Assembly: GCF_024753135.1 (NCBI RefSeq)
Contig: NZ_JANUGP010000039.1
Location: forward strand, 1 to 55,478
DNA: 55,478 nucleotides
Direction of reading: 5' to 3'
DNA from: Streptomyces pyxinicus
GTDB lineage: Bacteria; Actinomycetota; Actinomycetes; Streptomycetales; Streptomycetaceae
Shown: one piece after another, positions 47,242 through 55,478 of the stretch
How the letters are laid out: each line of letters opens with the position of its first letter
Position numbering within the stretch: position 1 is the first letter of the stretch
Made by a program: the position numbers and the translations under genes
Notes under the pieces: model-generated
The model's input: only the letters and a program-made list of their open reading frames with translations
Databases searched by the model: none
What the model was told of the DNA's origin: nothing

Positions 47242-48501
47242 ATGACCTCTGCCGCCGCCGGCCCGGCCGCCGCCGCCCGTACCGCCCTGGCCCTCACCGC
47301 CGACCCGGCCGCCTGGGCGCTGGAGGACCTCTACCGGGACCTGCACCGCCACCCCGAGCTGTCCCTGCGCGAGCACCGCACCGCCGGGAAGCTGGCCGAA
47401 CGCCTCGCCGCGGCCGGCTTCGAGACCACCGGGGGCGTCGGCGGCACCGGCGTGGTGGGCCGGCTGCGCAACGGCGACGGCCCGACCGTGCTGCTGCGGG
47501 CCGACATGGACGCGCTGCCGGTACCGGAGGCGACCGGGCTGCCGTACGCGTCCGAGACCGCCGGGGTGATGCACGCCTGCGGGCACGACCTGCACGTCAC
47601 CTGGCTGGCCGGGGCCGCCGCGGCGCTGGCCGCCGGGCGCGAGACCTGGCACGGCACGCTGCTGGTGGTGGGGCAGCCCGCCGAGGAGACCGGGCAGGGC
47701 GCGCGGCGGATGGTGGCCGACGGGCTGTACGAGCGGTTCGGGCGGCCGGACGTGCTGCTCGGCCAGCACGCGACACCGGGCCCGGCCGGCCTGTACCCGC
47801 ACGTGCCGGGCCTGATCATGGCGGCCTCGACGGACGTGGACATCGTGGTGCACGGCCGGGGCGGCCACGGCTCGCGCCCGGAGGCGACCGTGGACCCGGT
47901 GGTGACGGCCGCCTACCTGGTCACGCGGTTGCAGACGGTGGTCTCCCGGGAGGTCGCCGCCGGGGAGTCCGCCGTCCTGACGGTCGGCCGGATCGAGGCG
48001 GGCACCCGGCACAACATCATCCCGTCCGAGGCGCGCATCGCGCTGAACCTGCGCACCCGGTCCGAGGCGGTGCGCCGCCGGATGCTGGCCGCGATCCGGC
48101 GCATCGCGGACGGCGAGTGCCTGGCGGCGGGCTGCCCGCGCGAGCCCGAGGTGAGCGTCGGCAACACCTTCCCGGCGACCGTCAACGACGCCACCGCCGA
48201 CGCCGCCGTGGCCGCCGTGCACGGCGAGGTGTTCGGCGCGGGCACGGTGTTCGACCCGGGTCCGGCGATGGGCAGCGAGGACTTCTCCGAGCTGGCGCCG
48301 GAAGCGGTCCCCTACGCCTACTGGTTCGTGACGACCACCCCGGCCGAGGTCTGGGAGCGGGCGGCCGGCGACACCCTCCCGGAGAAGCTCGCGGCGGTGC
48401 CGAGCAACCACAGCCCGCACTTCGCGCCCGACCTGGCCACGCTCGCCCCGGGGGTGCGCACGCTGGTGTCGGGGGCGCTCACACTTTTGTCAGTGGCATG
48501 A
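47242..48501 (+). CDS. M20-family amidohydrolase
   Basis: A 419-aa peptidase M20/hippurate-hydrolase type enzyme. It shows LYRDLHRHPELSLREHRTA (family opening), VLLRADMDALPVPE, the metal motif MHACGHDLHV (His about 114), EETGQGAR (Glu about 148), the GRGGHGSRPEATVDPV dimerisation segment, and GPAMGSEDFSELA near the end, each in the normal order. It hydrolyses N-acyl amino acids or similar amides. It follows the peptide gene by 85 bp on the same strand; shared transcription is possible. Confidence 0.92.
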   Translation: MTSAAAGPAAAARTALALTADPAAWALEDLYRDLHRHPELSLREHRTAGKLAERLAAAGFETTGGVGGTGVVGRLRNGDGPTVLLRADMDALPVPEATGLPYASETAGVMHACGHDLHVTWLAGAAAALAAGRETWHGTLLVVGQPAEETGQGARRMVADGLYERFGRPDVLLGQHATPGPAGLYPHVPGLIMAASTDVDIVVHGRGGHGSRPEATVDPVVTAAYLVTRLQTVVSREVAAGESAVLTVGRIEAGTRHNIIPSEARIALNLRTRSEAVRRRMLAAIRRIADGECLAAGCPREPEVSVGNTFPATVNDATADAAVAAVHGEVFGAGTVFDPGPAMGSEDFSELAPEAVPYAYWFVTTTPAEVWERAAGDTLPEKLAAVPSNHSPHFAPDLATLAPGVRTLVSGALTLLSVA

Positions 48502-48617
48502 CTTAGTGTTCCGGCCTAGTCTTCACCCACCCGTCACACGCGCCCCACAGGGGACTCACACAAGTGGGCGTGTCTCGTGGCGTTCCTCTTCATTCGTTCC
48601 GGGGGGTTCGAATCAGC

Positions 48618-50591
48618 GTGCGTATGCGCACTCTCACGGCTGCCACCACTCTGGCGGTCCTCTTCAGCTCGGTGGCCCTGGCCGCCGGCCCGGCGTTCGC
48701 CGACTCCAGCAAGACCCTTCCGGTCCGCGCGACCGGGGACATCGTCGTCGACGGTGTCCACCAGCGGGTGTTCGTCAGCGACCCGCTGAACGGCAAGATC
48801 GTCGTCACGGACTACGCCGGCACCGTCGTCAAGCAGCTCACCGCCAACCTCTCCGGCGTCAGCGGCCTGGAGCTGTCGGCCGACTCCGGCACGCTGTACG
48901 CGGCCGTGCGCGACCTCGACGCCATCGCCGTCTTCGACACTGCGACCGGCACCGAGACCACCCGCTACGCCGTCGGTGACAAGCCGGAGAGCGTCGCCCT
49001 CGCGGGCGGCAAGCTCTGGTTCGGCTACGGCGCCGCGGCGGCGGGCGGCATCGGCTCCGTCGACCTGACGAGCGAGGGGCACGAGGTCACCCTCGACCAG
49101 AGTCGCGACTGGTACGCGGCCCCGCTGCTGGACGCCACGCCCGGCTCGGACATCCTGGTCGCGGGCGCGCTCGGGCAGAGCCCGGTGACGCTGGCGTCGT
49201 ACGACGTCTCGTCCGGCACCGCCACCAAGCTGGCGAGCACCTCGGAGGCCGGCAGCAACCTCGGCGACCTCCAGCTCACGCCCGACGGCAAGGACGTCGT
49301 GGTGGCCAGCGGTTCGCCGAACTACCAGCAGGTCTTCCGCACCTCCGACCTGAACGAGGACGGCACGTACGACACCGACTCCTACCCGAACTCGGTCGCC
49401 ATCGCGCCCGACGGTACCCTCGCGGCCGGCATCGACGGCTCCTACGAGCCGGACGTCTACGTCTTCCGGCCCGGCAGCGGCGAGCCGGTGCGCACCTACG
49501 ACTTCCCCAACACCGGCACCAGCTCCGGCTCGGACCTGCTGGCCGACTCCGGGCTCGCCTGGAGCCCGGACGGCTCCCGGCTGTTCGCGGTGACCTCCAA
49601 CAACGAGGGCGTGTACGCGCTGCGCGTGCTGACGTCGCCCACCAAGGCCGTCACCACCGTCACCGTGGACGCGCCGGCCACCGCCGCCCGCGGCAAGAAG
49701 CTCACGGTCAAGGGCAAGGCCACCTCGAAGACGGCGCTGCCGGCCGGGACGAAGCTCACCGTCACCCGGACCGACCTGGAGTCGCCCCAGGGCAAGGCAC
49801 TGGCGTCGGCGGTCACCAAGGCGGACGGCACCTTCTCCTTCACCGACACCCCGCCGGCCGGCGGCAAGGTGACGTACAAGGCCGCCTTCGCCGGGGACGC
49901 CGGGCACGCGGCCGGTTCCGGCTCGGACGCGGTGACCGTCTCCCGCGCCAAGGCCTCGCTCACGCTGAACAACAACGGCAAGGTCTTCGCGTACGGCAAG
50001 GACGTGAAGTTCACGGCCCACCTCGGGACGACCTACAAGAACCGCACGGTGGAGATCTGGTCCGACCCGTACGGCCCGGACAAGCCCAACAAGCTGGTGA
50101 AGTCCGGCAAGGCCGACGCGCACGGCAACGTGTCGGTCACCCTGGACCTGAAGCGCGACGCCAGGCTCACCGCCAAGTTCGCCGGCGACGCCCGCTACCA
50201 GCCGGCCACCGCCACCAGCACGGTCGGCGCCCAGGTCAGCGTGAGCAGCTCGGTGGGCGGCCACTACCAGGCGAAGTCGACGTGGGGCCACACGTACTAC
50301 TTCTTCCACAAGAGCAAGGACCCGCTGATCACGACGAGGATGCCGTACTACCCGGGCCGCAAGCAGAAGTTCGAGTTCGAGGTGTACTACCAGGGCCGCT
50401 GGTACCCGGGCGACCCCGCCTACTTCGCGCTCGGCTCCGACGGCGTCTCCAAGGTGCGGATCAACGGCGACCACGGCAAGGACGTCGGCTGGCGCTTCCG
50501 GGTCCGCTCGTCGTACATCAACGCGTCCTCCGGCGACACCGTGAACTCCACGACGCACGGCGCCTGGAAGTACTTCACCTTCACCAAGTGA
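48618..50591 (+). CDS. Secreted beta-propeller protein with Ig-like domains
   Basis: A 657-aa exported protein. The signal peptide runs from MRTLTAATTLAVLFSSVALAAG to about AFADS (residue 30). Residues about 35-345 form a YVTN/SMP-30-like beta-propeller (repeated G-x-x-L-x-L-S-x-D-x-x-x-L-Y-A blades). Residues about 350-540 contain two Ig-like domains (TTVTVDAPATAARGKKLTVKG and ASLTLNNNGKVFAYGKDVKF). The end is a Tyr-rich domain (about 550-657) with YYQGRWYPGDPAYFALG. GTG 48618 was chosen for the signal peptide; a longer form from 48564 lacks one. It is a surface or extracellular protein of unknown role. Confidence 0.88.
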   Translation: MRMRTLTAATTLAVLFSSVALAAGPAFADSSKTLPVRATGDIVVDGVHQRVFVSDPLNGKIVVTDYAGTVVKQLTANLSGVSGLELSADSGTLYAAVRDLDAIAVFDTATGTETTRYAVGDKPESVALAGGKLWFGYGAAAAGGIGSVDLTSEGHEVTLDQSRDWYAAPLLDATPGSDILVAGALGQSPVTLASYDVSSGTATKLASTSEAGSNLGDLQLTPDGKDVVVASGSPNYQQVFRTSDLNEDGTYDTDSYPNSVAIAPDGTLAAGIDGSYEPDVYVFRPGSGEPVRTYDFPNTGTSSGSDLLADSGLAWSPDGSRLFAVTSNNEGVYALRVLTSPTKAVTTVTVDAPATAARGKKLTVKGKATSKTALPAGTKLTVTRTDLESPQGKALASAVTKADGTFSFTDTPPAGGKVTYKAAFAGDAGHAAGSGSDAVTVSRAKASLTLNNNGKVFAYGKDVKFTAHLGTTYKNRTVEIWSDPYGPDKPNKLVKSGKADAHGNVSVTLDLKRDARLTAKFAGDARYQPATATSTVGAQVSVSSSVGGHYQAKSTWGHTYYFFHKSKDPLITTRMPYYPGRKQKFEFEVYYQGRWYPGDPAYFALGSDGVSKVRINGDHGKDVGWRFRVRSSYINASSGDTVNSTTHGAWKYFTFTK

Positions 50592-50593
50592 GA

Positions 50594-51697
50594 CTACTGC
50601 GCCTGGAGTTGCCGTAGCTGCCGCTGGACGCTCTCCAGCGCGCCACTGCGGCGCCCCGGCACCCTGAGCCGCAACTCCGCGAGCGCGGGCCCCAGTTCCC
50701 GGGCCCGCGCCGTGTCGTCGATCCGGGTCCACTGGTGGTGCGCCCGGTCCACGGCCGCCTCCACGGCGGGCGTGTCCGGCGCCTGCCCGGCGGCCAGCCG
50801 GGTCCCGGCGACCGCCAGCCAGGCCCGGCAGCTGCGCACCGTGTCGCCCGCGAACATCGCCAGGTCGGCGCGGACCTCGCTCCAGTGCAGGGCCTCCTCG
50901 GAGGCCGGCCCGAACGCCCGTACGGCGGCCGTCTCGTGCCGCGCCGCCAGCGCGTCGGCCTCGTCGTGCCGCCCGTCCCGCACGGCGGCGCTCAGGGCGT
51001 CGTGCGGATCGGCGGGCGCCGGCGCGGGAGTCCCGGGGCGCTGTCCCGGCACGGGGGCGAGACCGCCGGCGCCGGCCAGCACCAGGTCGCGGCCCGCGCC
51101 CGGCTCGATGACCCGGGCCAGCGCCCGCTCGTGCAGCTCGGCCGGCGGCGGCCGGTGCCCGCTGCGCAGCAGCGTCGCCACGGCCTTCATGTACGACGGC
51201 TCCGCGATCCCCCGCCGCCCGGAGCCGCCCGGGGCGACCCGGCCGTACAGCGCGGTGGTGGGGCCGCAGTCGAGTCCGTGCCCGGCGATGTGCGCCCAGG
51301 CCTCGGGGTCCGCGTGCAGGTCCACGAACAGCGTGGTCTCCGCGGCCGAGCGCAGCCGTAGCTCCTCGCGGATCCAGTGCCAGGGCAGCGCGGTGTAGCG
51401 GACGGTGGCCGCGGTGGTGCGGGCCAGCGCCAGGTGCGGCAGCCGCTGCCGCCGGTCCAGGTGGAGCTGGCCGGTGAGGTACACGGTGAGCGGTCCGGGC
51501 GCGGCCGCGGCGGCGCGCAGCCGGGTGAGGACGGCCTGCGGCTCCAGCGGATCGGCGAGCTCCACCACGTTGGCCGTGTCGGCGCCGGCCAGCACGGCCG
51601 GGGCGACGGCGGCCAGCACCGGCAGCACCCCGGCCGCGTCCACCAGGCGGCTCCGGCCCAGCGGCGAGGCCGCGAGCAGCAGCACGGTTCCGGGCAT
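50594..51697 (-). CDS. Hypothetical protein, possible caspase/CHAT-like N-terminus
   Basis: A 367-aa cytoplasmic protein. The N-terminal half is alpha/beta with strands LLLAASPL, LTVYLTGQLHLD and TTLFVDLHADPE spaced like a Rossmann or caspase-fold core, but no clear catalytic His-Cys pair is visible. The C-terminal half (about 220-367) is helical and TPR-like (ALSAAVRDGRHDEADALAARH, LALAGTRLAAGQ). I do not recognise a family. It converges on the propeller gene with only 2 bp between stops. Confidence 0.65.
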   Translation of the reverse strand: MPGTVLLLAASPLGRSRLVDAAGVLPVLAAVAPAVLAGADTANVVELADPLEPQAVLTRLRAAAAAPGPLTVYLTGQLHLDRRQRLPHLALARTTAATVRYTALPWHWIREELRLRSAAETTLFVDLHADPEAWAHIAGHGLDCGPTTALYGRVAPGGSGRRGIAEPSYMKAVATLLRSGHRPPPAELHERALARVIEPGAGRDLVLAGAGGLAPVPGQRPGTPAPAPADPHDALSAAVRDGRHDEADALAARHETAAVRAFGPASEEALHWSEVRADLAMFAGDTVRSCRAWLAVAGTRLAAGQAPDTPAVEAAVDRAHHQWTRIDDTARARELGPALAELRLRVPGRRSGALESVQRQLRQLQAQ

Positions 51698-51787
51698 CGG
51701 TCCTCCCCCCAGGGCCCGCGGTCGGGTGGTCCCTGTCGAACGGCTCTCCAGCGAGCACCGTAACCGCTGCCGGCGGCCACCGGCGGC

Positions 51788-52963
51788 TCAGGACCGCAAA
51801 CGTCCCCCTTCGAGCGCTTCGTTCCCCGCCCCGCGCACCCGGCGCACGGCGAACACCGTGGTGTCGTCCTGGAGCCGGCCGCCGCTGTGCCGCAGCACGC
51901 CGTCCCGGATCCGGCGCACCAGACGGCCCGGTTCGGCGCGGCCCGGGTCGGCGCGGACGGCTCGCGTCACCTCGCGGACCAGCGGGTAGAACACCCCGGG
52001 CCGGTCGCGGGCCTCGGTCACCCCGTCGGTGACCAGCAGCAGCGTCTCGTCGGCGGCCAGCCGCACCCGGCGCACCGGCGGCAGGCGGCCCGTCAGGTCG
52101 GCGAGGCCGAGCGGCAGCCCGTCGCCGCTCGGCAGCTCGCGGACGCCGCACGGACCGACGGCGAGCGGGGGCTCGTGCCCGAAGTTCACCAGCTCGATGC
52201 CCTCCCCCGCGCCGGTATCGGCATCGGCGGGGAACGCGATCAGGACGGCGGTGGCGAAGCGGTCGCCGACGTCCCGGCCGAGCGCCCTGGTGTGCAGGCG
52301 GTGCCGGGCCATCCGGGTCTCCAGCCGCCCGGCGACCGTCGCGAGGTCCGCCTCGTGGTACCCGGCCTCGCGGAAGGTGCCGAGCAGCGCGGCGGCGGTC
52401 TCCACCGCGCCCAGGCCCTTGCCCTGCACGTCGCCGACGAGGACGCGGGTGCCGTGCGGGCCCGGCTGGATGTCGTAGAAGTCACCGCCGACCCGGGCGT
52501 CGACGTCCGCGGTCAGATACACCGCCGCGTGCTCCAGGCCGGCCCAGCAGGGCGGCAGCGGGCGCAGCACGGTACGGCGGATGGTGTCGGCGATGTCCCG
52601 CATGCGCAGGCTCTGCCGCTCCTTGTCGATCCGCGCCGCCGCAGCCAGGGTGGCCAGCAGCCCGCCGACGGCCACCAGCACGAAGTCCGCGAGGCCGGCC
52701 TTGTACTGGTCGGGCCAGACGCTGTCGGCGGCGACGTACATCACGACCGCCGCCAGACCGAACAGGGCCGTCGTCCACACCGCGCAGATGGCGGCCGAGA
52801 TGCCCGGGACCAGCACGATCCAGGAGATGATCCGGAACTGCTCGGGGGTGTCGAGGTCGGCGACCACGATGCCGACGAGCAGCACCAGGGGCAGCACCCA
52901 GGCGATGCTCCGGCCACGCACCCGCAGCAGCCGGCGCCACCGCCCGTTCCCTGTCTCCGTCAC
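51788..52963 (-). CDS. Membrane SpoIIE/PP2C-type serine phosphatase
   Basis: A 391-aa protein with three to four N-terminal hydrophobic helices (within residues 15-105) and a C-terminal PP2C/RsbU-SpoIIE phosphatase domain (about 135-375). The phosphatase metal motifs are seen as VGGDFYDIQPG (about 158), VLVGDVQGKGLGA (about 172) and LLLVTDGVTEARD (about 319). In Streptomyces such enzymes act in partner-switching control of sigma-B-like factors. No anti-sigma or antagonist genes are next to it. The GTG start is at 52961-52963. Confidence 0.92.
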   Translation of the reverse strand: MTETGNGRWRRLLRVRGRSIAWVLPLVLLVGIVVADLDTPEQFRIISWIVLVPGISAAICAVWTTALFGLAAVVMYVAADSVWPDQYKAGLADFVLVAVGGLLATLAAAARIDKERQSLRMRDIADTIRRTVLRPLPPCWAGLEHAAVYLTADVDARVGGDFYDIQPGPHGTRVLVGDVQGKGLGAVETAAALLGTFREAGYHEADLATVAGRLETRMARHRLHTRALGRDVGDRFATAVLIAFPADADTGAGEGIELVNFGHEPPLAVGPCGVRELPSGDGLPLGLADLTGRLPPVRRVRLAADETLLLVTDGVTEARDRPGVFYPLVREVTRAVRADPGRAEPGRLVRRIRDGVLRHSGGRLQDDTTVFAVRRVRGAGNEALEGGRLRS

Positions 52964-53105
52964 GGCCGGCAGCCCTCCATGTCCTCAGAGAAACATGGGG
53001 GACAACACCCCGCATCCGGGCACTCGTCACGTTCCCGGCCGACTTGCCAGGGTGTGCCCGCCGGTGTGCATTGGAAGCCGGGGGCGGAGAGAGAGGAGTG
53101 CTCTC

Positions 53106-53582
53106 ATGGCTCAAGCGGCACCCACGGGCGGCGGCGTCCACCGTCCCGGCCGTGCACCCGAGCGCCGGGCCGCCGAGGAACGCGTCCGGACCCCCGACGT
53201 CTTCGACGCCCGCGTCCACGCGCTCTCCCGGATCATCGTCCCGGTCGGTCTCGGGCTGATCTACGGCTACTGGGTCTCGGCCAACAGCCGCTCGGGCGGC
53301 CCCATCACCGGCTGGAACCTGCTCCTCGGGTTCGTCAGCGCGCTGGTCTTCGCGGCGCTGTCCATGACCCTGCTGACGCTGACCCCCCGGCTGCCGAAGG
53401 AGTTGCACGCCCTGCTGTGGACGGCGTTCGTCGGCTGCGCGTTCGGCTTCGCCTACAGCCAGACCGACAAGACGATGCTGCGGACGGTGCTGATGTCGCT
53501 GGTGGTGTCGGCGGCGACGTTCGCCGCGCTCTTCTACCACTACTACACGCACCGGGACGCCTTCGGACGCCGGGCCCGCTGA
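53106..53582 (+). CDS. Hypothetical membrane protein
   Basis: A 158-aa membrane protein with four helices (about 42-60, 70-93, 102-118, 128-145) after a soluble, basic N-terminus. The ribosome site GAGGAG is 7 nt upstream of the ATG. It is divergent from the PP2C phosphatase gene. No domain is recognised; the short loops suggest a bundle. A strong terminator follows 26 bp after its stop. Confidence 0.8.
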   Translation: MAQAAPTGGGVHRPGRAPERRAAEERVRTPDVFDARVHALSRIIVPVGLGLIYGYWVSANSRSGGPITGWNLLLGFVSALVFAALSMTLLTLTPRLPKELHALLWTAFVGCAFGFAYSQTDKTMLRTVLMSLVVSAATFAALFYHYYTHRDAFGRRAR

Positions 53583-53608
53583 CCCCGGACCGCTCCGGCG
53601 GCGAGCAC

Positions 53609-53644
53609 GCGTGGGGCCCCGGCCGGACGGCCGGGGCCCCACGC
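53609..53644. terminator. Strong hairpin terminator
   Basis: A perfect 16-bp stem (53609-53624 with 53629-53644) and 4-nt loop GGAC lie 26 nt after the membrane-protein stop. Confidence 0.85.
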
Positions 53645-53846
53645 GCTCCCCTGTTCCCTCCGCACCCCCGGCTCCGGCCCCGCCCCACCAGTCACCCCAG
53701 CACCAGGAAACACCCGTCCGGACGACTCTTCCACCCGGGCCACGCTTCGGAGTCCTGCGCAAGCGGGCGGCGCCGGGCGCCACCCGTCCGGCCCGGAAAA
53801 CCCCCCGAACGCAGTCACCCCGCTCGCGCGCCCGACCCCCCGGCCG

Positions 53847-55157
53847 TTGCCTGGAAGCGTGCCCCCACGCCTCCGGAGCGCCCTCTCGGCCGCACTGATC
53901 ACGCTGTCCTGCCTCCTCGTGCCGTTCGGCACGCTGGCGGCCTGGGCGGCGTACGGTCTCGCCGACACGGGCCGCTACGTCACCGCGATGGCGCCGCTCG
54001 CCACCGACCCGGACGTCCGGGACGCCGTCGCGGACACGGTCGGCGACGGCATCCTGCGGGCGGTGGACCAGCGCGTGGACGTCCGTCCGGTACGCGGCTC
54101 GGTCCGGCCGTTCGTGCACGACGCGGTGCGCTCCTTCACCCAGACCGAGGCGTTCCGGCTGGCCTGGGACACCGGCAACCGGGTCACGCACGACGCGGTG
54201 CTGCGCGCGCTGCGCGAGGAGGACGACCGCGAGGTCACCGTCGACCTCGCCCCGGTCACCGCGCAGGTCAAGCGCCGGCTCACCGAGGACCACATCCCGC
54301 TCGCCCAGCGGATACCGGTGGAGCACACCGCGGTGTCCGTGCTGCCCGCCGGGGAACTGGTGGCGCTCAGGAAGGGGTTCCAGGTGCTGGAGGTCGCCGG
54401 TCTCTGGCTGCCGGTGGCGGCCGTCGGCTTCGCGGTGGGCGGCATCGGCCTGGCCCTCCGGCGCCGCCGCGCCGTCGTCGCGACCGCGCTGGGCACGGCC
54501 CTCGGCGGCGCCCTGCTCGTCACCGCCCTCGCCGTCGGCCGCGGTGTGACCCTGGCCGACCTGCCGTCCGACGTCCCGCACGCGGCGGCCGGCGCGGTCT
54601 ACGACGCCCTCACCGCCACCCTGCGCACAGCCGCCTGGCTCCTGGTCGGCTTGGGCCTGCTGGTGGCTTCGGGCACGTGGCTCGGCCGCCGGCTGCGGTG
54701 GGGGCGGCGAGGGGGGGTTGCCGGGGGGATGCGGCCGGGGTCGTCCGTACGGGGGCTGCGGCCGGGGTGGCTTCCGGGGGCGGGGCGGGAACCGGAGCCC
54801 GGGCGGGAGCTGGGGCCGGATCGAGGCCTGCGGTCGGCGCGGCTGGTGGCGGGCGAGCGTGGCGAGCGTCCGGTCCTCCCTGGCCGAGCGCTGGAGCCGG
54901 CCCGGGGCCTGTGGCCAAGGTGGCTCTCGCGGCCGGGACGAGGTCCGCGGTGGGATCGGCGTCCGGGGCCGGTCAAGGTGCCGGGGGTGGGCGGTCCGGT
55001 GTGGCGCCGGCGCCCGGCGTCCGTCGAAGGCCGGCGGCCGACACGGGTTCGGGCCTCTGGGCGGACGCTGTGGCCGGCCCGGTTCGCGCGACGACGGCGA
55101 GAGTCGCCGGCGCCCGCCGCAGCTCCGGCACAGCCACCGACCCGAGCCCGGGCCTGA
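53847..55157 (+). CDS. Hypothetical membrane protein with low-complexity tail
   Basis: A 436-aa reading from a TTG (GTG at 53859 is the alternative). Residues about 10-290 look authentic: an N-terminal helix ALITLSCLLVPFGTLAAWAAYG, a long extracytoplasmic helix-rich part (about 45-170, many Val/Asp/Arg), and three later helices (about 183-205, 210-230, 255-275). This pattern occurs in uncharacterised Streptomyces integral membrane proteins. From about 290 the sequence is Arg/Gly/Pro low-complexity that continues to the stop and may be a mistranslated repeat region; the true end may be earlier through frame change. Confidence 0.6.
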   Translation: MPGSVPPRLRSALSAALITLSCLLVPFGTLAAWAAYGLADTGRYVTAMAPLATDPDVRDAVADTVGDGILRAVDQRVDVRPVRGSVRPFVHDAVRSFTQTEAFRLAWDTGNRVTHDAVLRALREEDDREVTVDLAPVTAQVKRRLTEDHIPLAQRIPVEHTAVSVLPAGELVALRKGFQVLEVAGLWLPVAAVGFAVGGIGLALRRRRAVVATALGTALGGALLVTALAVGRGVTLADLPSDVPHAAAGAVYDALTATLRTAAWLLVGLGLLVASGTWLGRRLRWGRRGGVAGGMRPGSSVRGLRPGWLPGAGREPEPGRELGPDRGLRSARLVAGERGERPVLPGRALEPARGLWPRWLSRPGRGPRWDRRPGPVKVPGVGGPVWRRRPASVEGRRPTRVRASGRTLWPARFARRRRESPAPAAAPAQPPTRARA

Positions 55158-55232
55158 CCGCACCCGGCGCCCGGTCGGCACCGACCGCGTCCGGCGCCCG
55201 GACCCGGTCAAGACGCCGCGCCCGGGCCACTC

Positions 55233-55478
55233 GGGATGACGCCGACGCCCGGAACCCGCCCGGACCCTGCCTCCGGCACAGGGCCGGACCCGGTCAAGAC
55301 ACCGCGCTCACCCCACCCGGGATGACGCCGACACCCCGAACCCTGCCTCCGGCACAGGACCGGAGCCGGTCAAGACGCCGCGCCCGCCCCACCCGGGATG
55401 ACGCCGACACCCCGAACCCTGCCTCCGGCACAGAGCCGGACCCGGTCAAGACACCGCGCCCGCCCCACCCGGGATGAC
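55233..55478. repeat. 76-bp tandem repeat running off the window
   Basis: Units beginning GGGATGACGCCGAC start at 55233, 55319, 55395 and 55471. The last two intervals are exactly 76 bp, the first is 86 bp with a diverged interior. Because 76 is not a multiple of three, no single frame stays in register, so it is probably non-coding. Confidence 0.85.

Noticed and set aside
48534..52151. 1205-codon minus-strand frame
   Set aside because: It spans several genes on both strands and reads as low complexity; the propeller, hypothetical and phosphatase genes account for the region.
51887..55477. 1196-codon plus-strand frame to the window end
   Set aside because: It crosses the minus-strand phosphatase, a hairpin terminator and two other plausible genes; no domain is present.
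55233..55478. CRISPR or PPR-like protein repeats
   Set aside because: The units are directly adjacent with no variable spacers, and the 76-bp period breaks any reading frame.

Overview
The window is high-GC actinobacterial DNA. GTG starts, 4-bp stop/start overlaps, DUF4232, Asp23, PucR, SpoIIE-type PP2C and indigoidine-synthetase-like families all point to Streptomyces or a very close relative. No replicon end is visible; both window edges cut through unfinished structure. All family calls come from reading the translations, and no database search was run.

Layout. (1) 1-2.1 kb: the right end of what looks like an integrated island. A three-gene minus-strand operon carries a Shedu-type (DUF4263) defence nuclease, followed by a 46-bp relic of the 3' half of a tRNA-Gly(CCC) gene with its terminator; this is read as an attachment site. 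(2) 2.1-5.9 kb: housekeeping backbone with a secreted DUF4232 protein, a cold-shock protein, a DEAD-box RNA helicase and a small conserved-looking protein. (3) 6-20.2 kb: an envelope/redox stress locus. It holds a SigK-like ECF sigma factor with an RskA-like anti-sigma, and a second ECF sigma factor with a zinc-finger/Asp23 fusion protein and a short Asp23-like protein. It also holds a molybdopterin oxidoreductase with a fasciclin lipoprotein, an Asp23 operon, and a six-gene lipid-modifying operon (FAD oxidoreductase, DUF1365, two CFA-type methyltransferases, DUF1295, hydrolase). Four start-proximal sites share CCAATCC-N16/17-CGGATTA, so the locus reads as one regulon. Its core matches the gene content of the M. 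tuberculosis sigK neighbourhood (Rv0444c-Rv0449c).

(4) 20.2-21.06 kb: a divergent stretch with no convincing gene. (5) 21.06-32.6 kb: a compact biosynthetic cluster I do not recognise as characterised. It encodes an A-Ox-T-TE indigoidine-synthetase-like NRPS fused in frame to a tautomerase (with a good internal start site), a serine acetyltransferase, an ATP-grasp/cysteine-synthase fusion, two more ATP-grasp ligases joined by a chain of overlapping mini-ORFs, an MFS exporter and a cupin. (6) 32.6-45.2 kb: mixed metabolic genes, including a deaminase, an F420-type oxidoreductase, MFS, a PucR regulator, an aquaglyceroporin, SDR, DUF4328, DUF6445, DUF4142, a GH13 alpha-glucosidase, a nucleoside hydrolase and a lipoprotein. 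(7) 45.2-55.5 kb: an XRE-TPR regulator divergent from a short exported peptide with an inverted-repeat operator between them, an M20 amidohydrolase, a secreted beta-propeller/Ig protein, a PP2C phosphatase and membrane proteins. A 76-bp tandem repeat runs off the right edge.

The parts most worth a second look are the tautomerase-fused NRPS cluster, the four-promoter SigK-like regulon, the XRE-TPR/peptide pair and the Shedu gene next to a tRNA relic.
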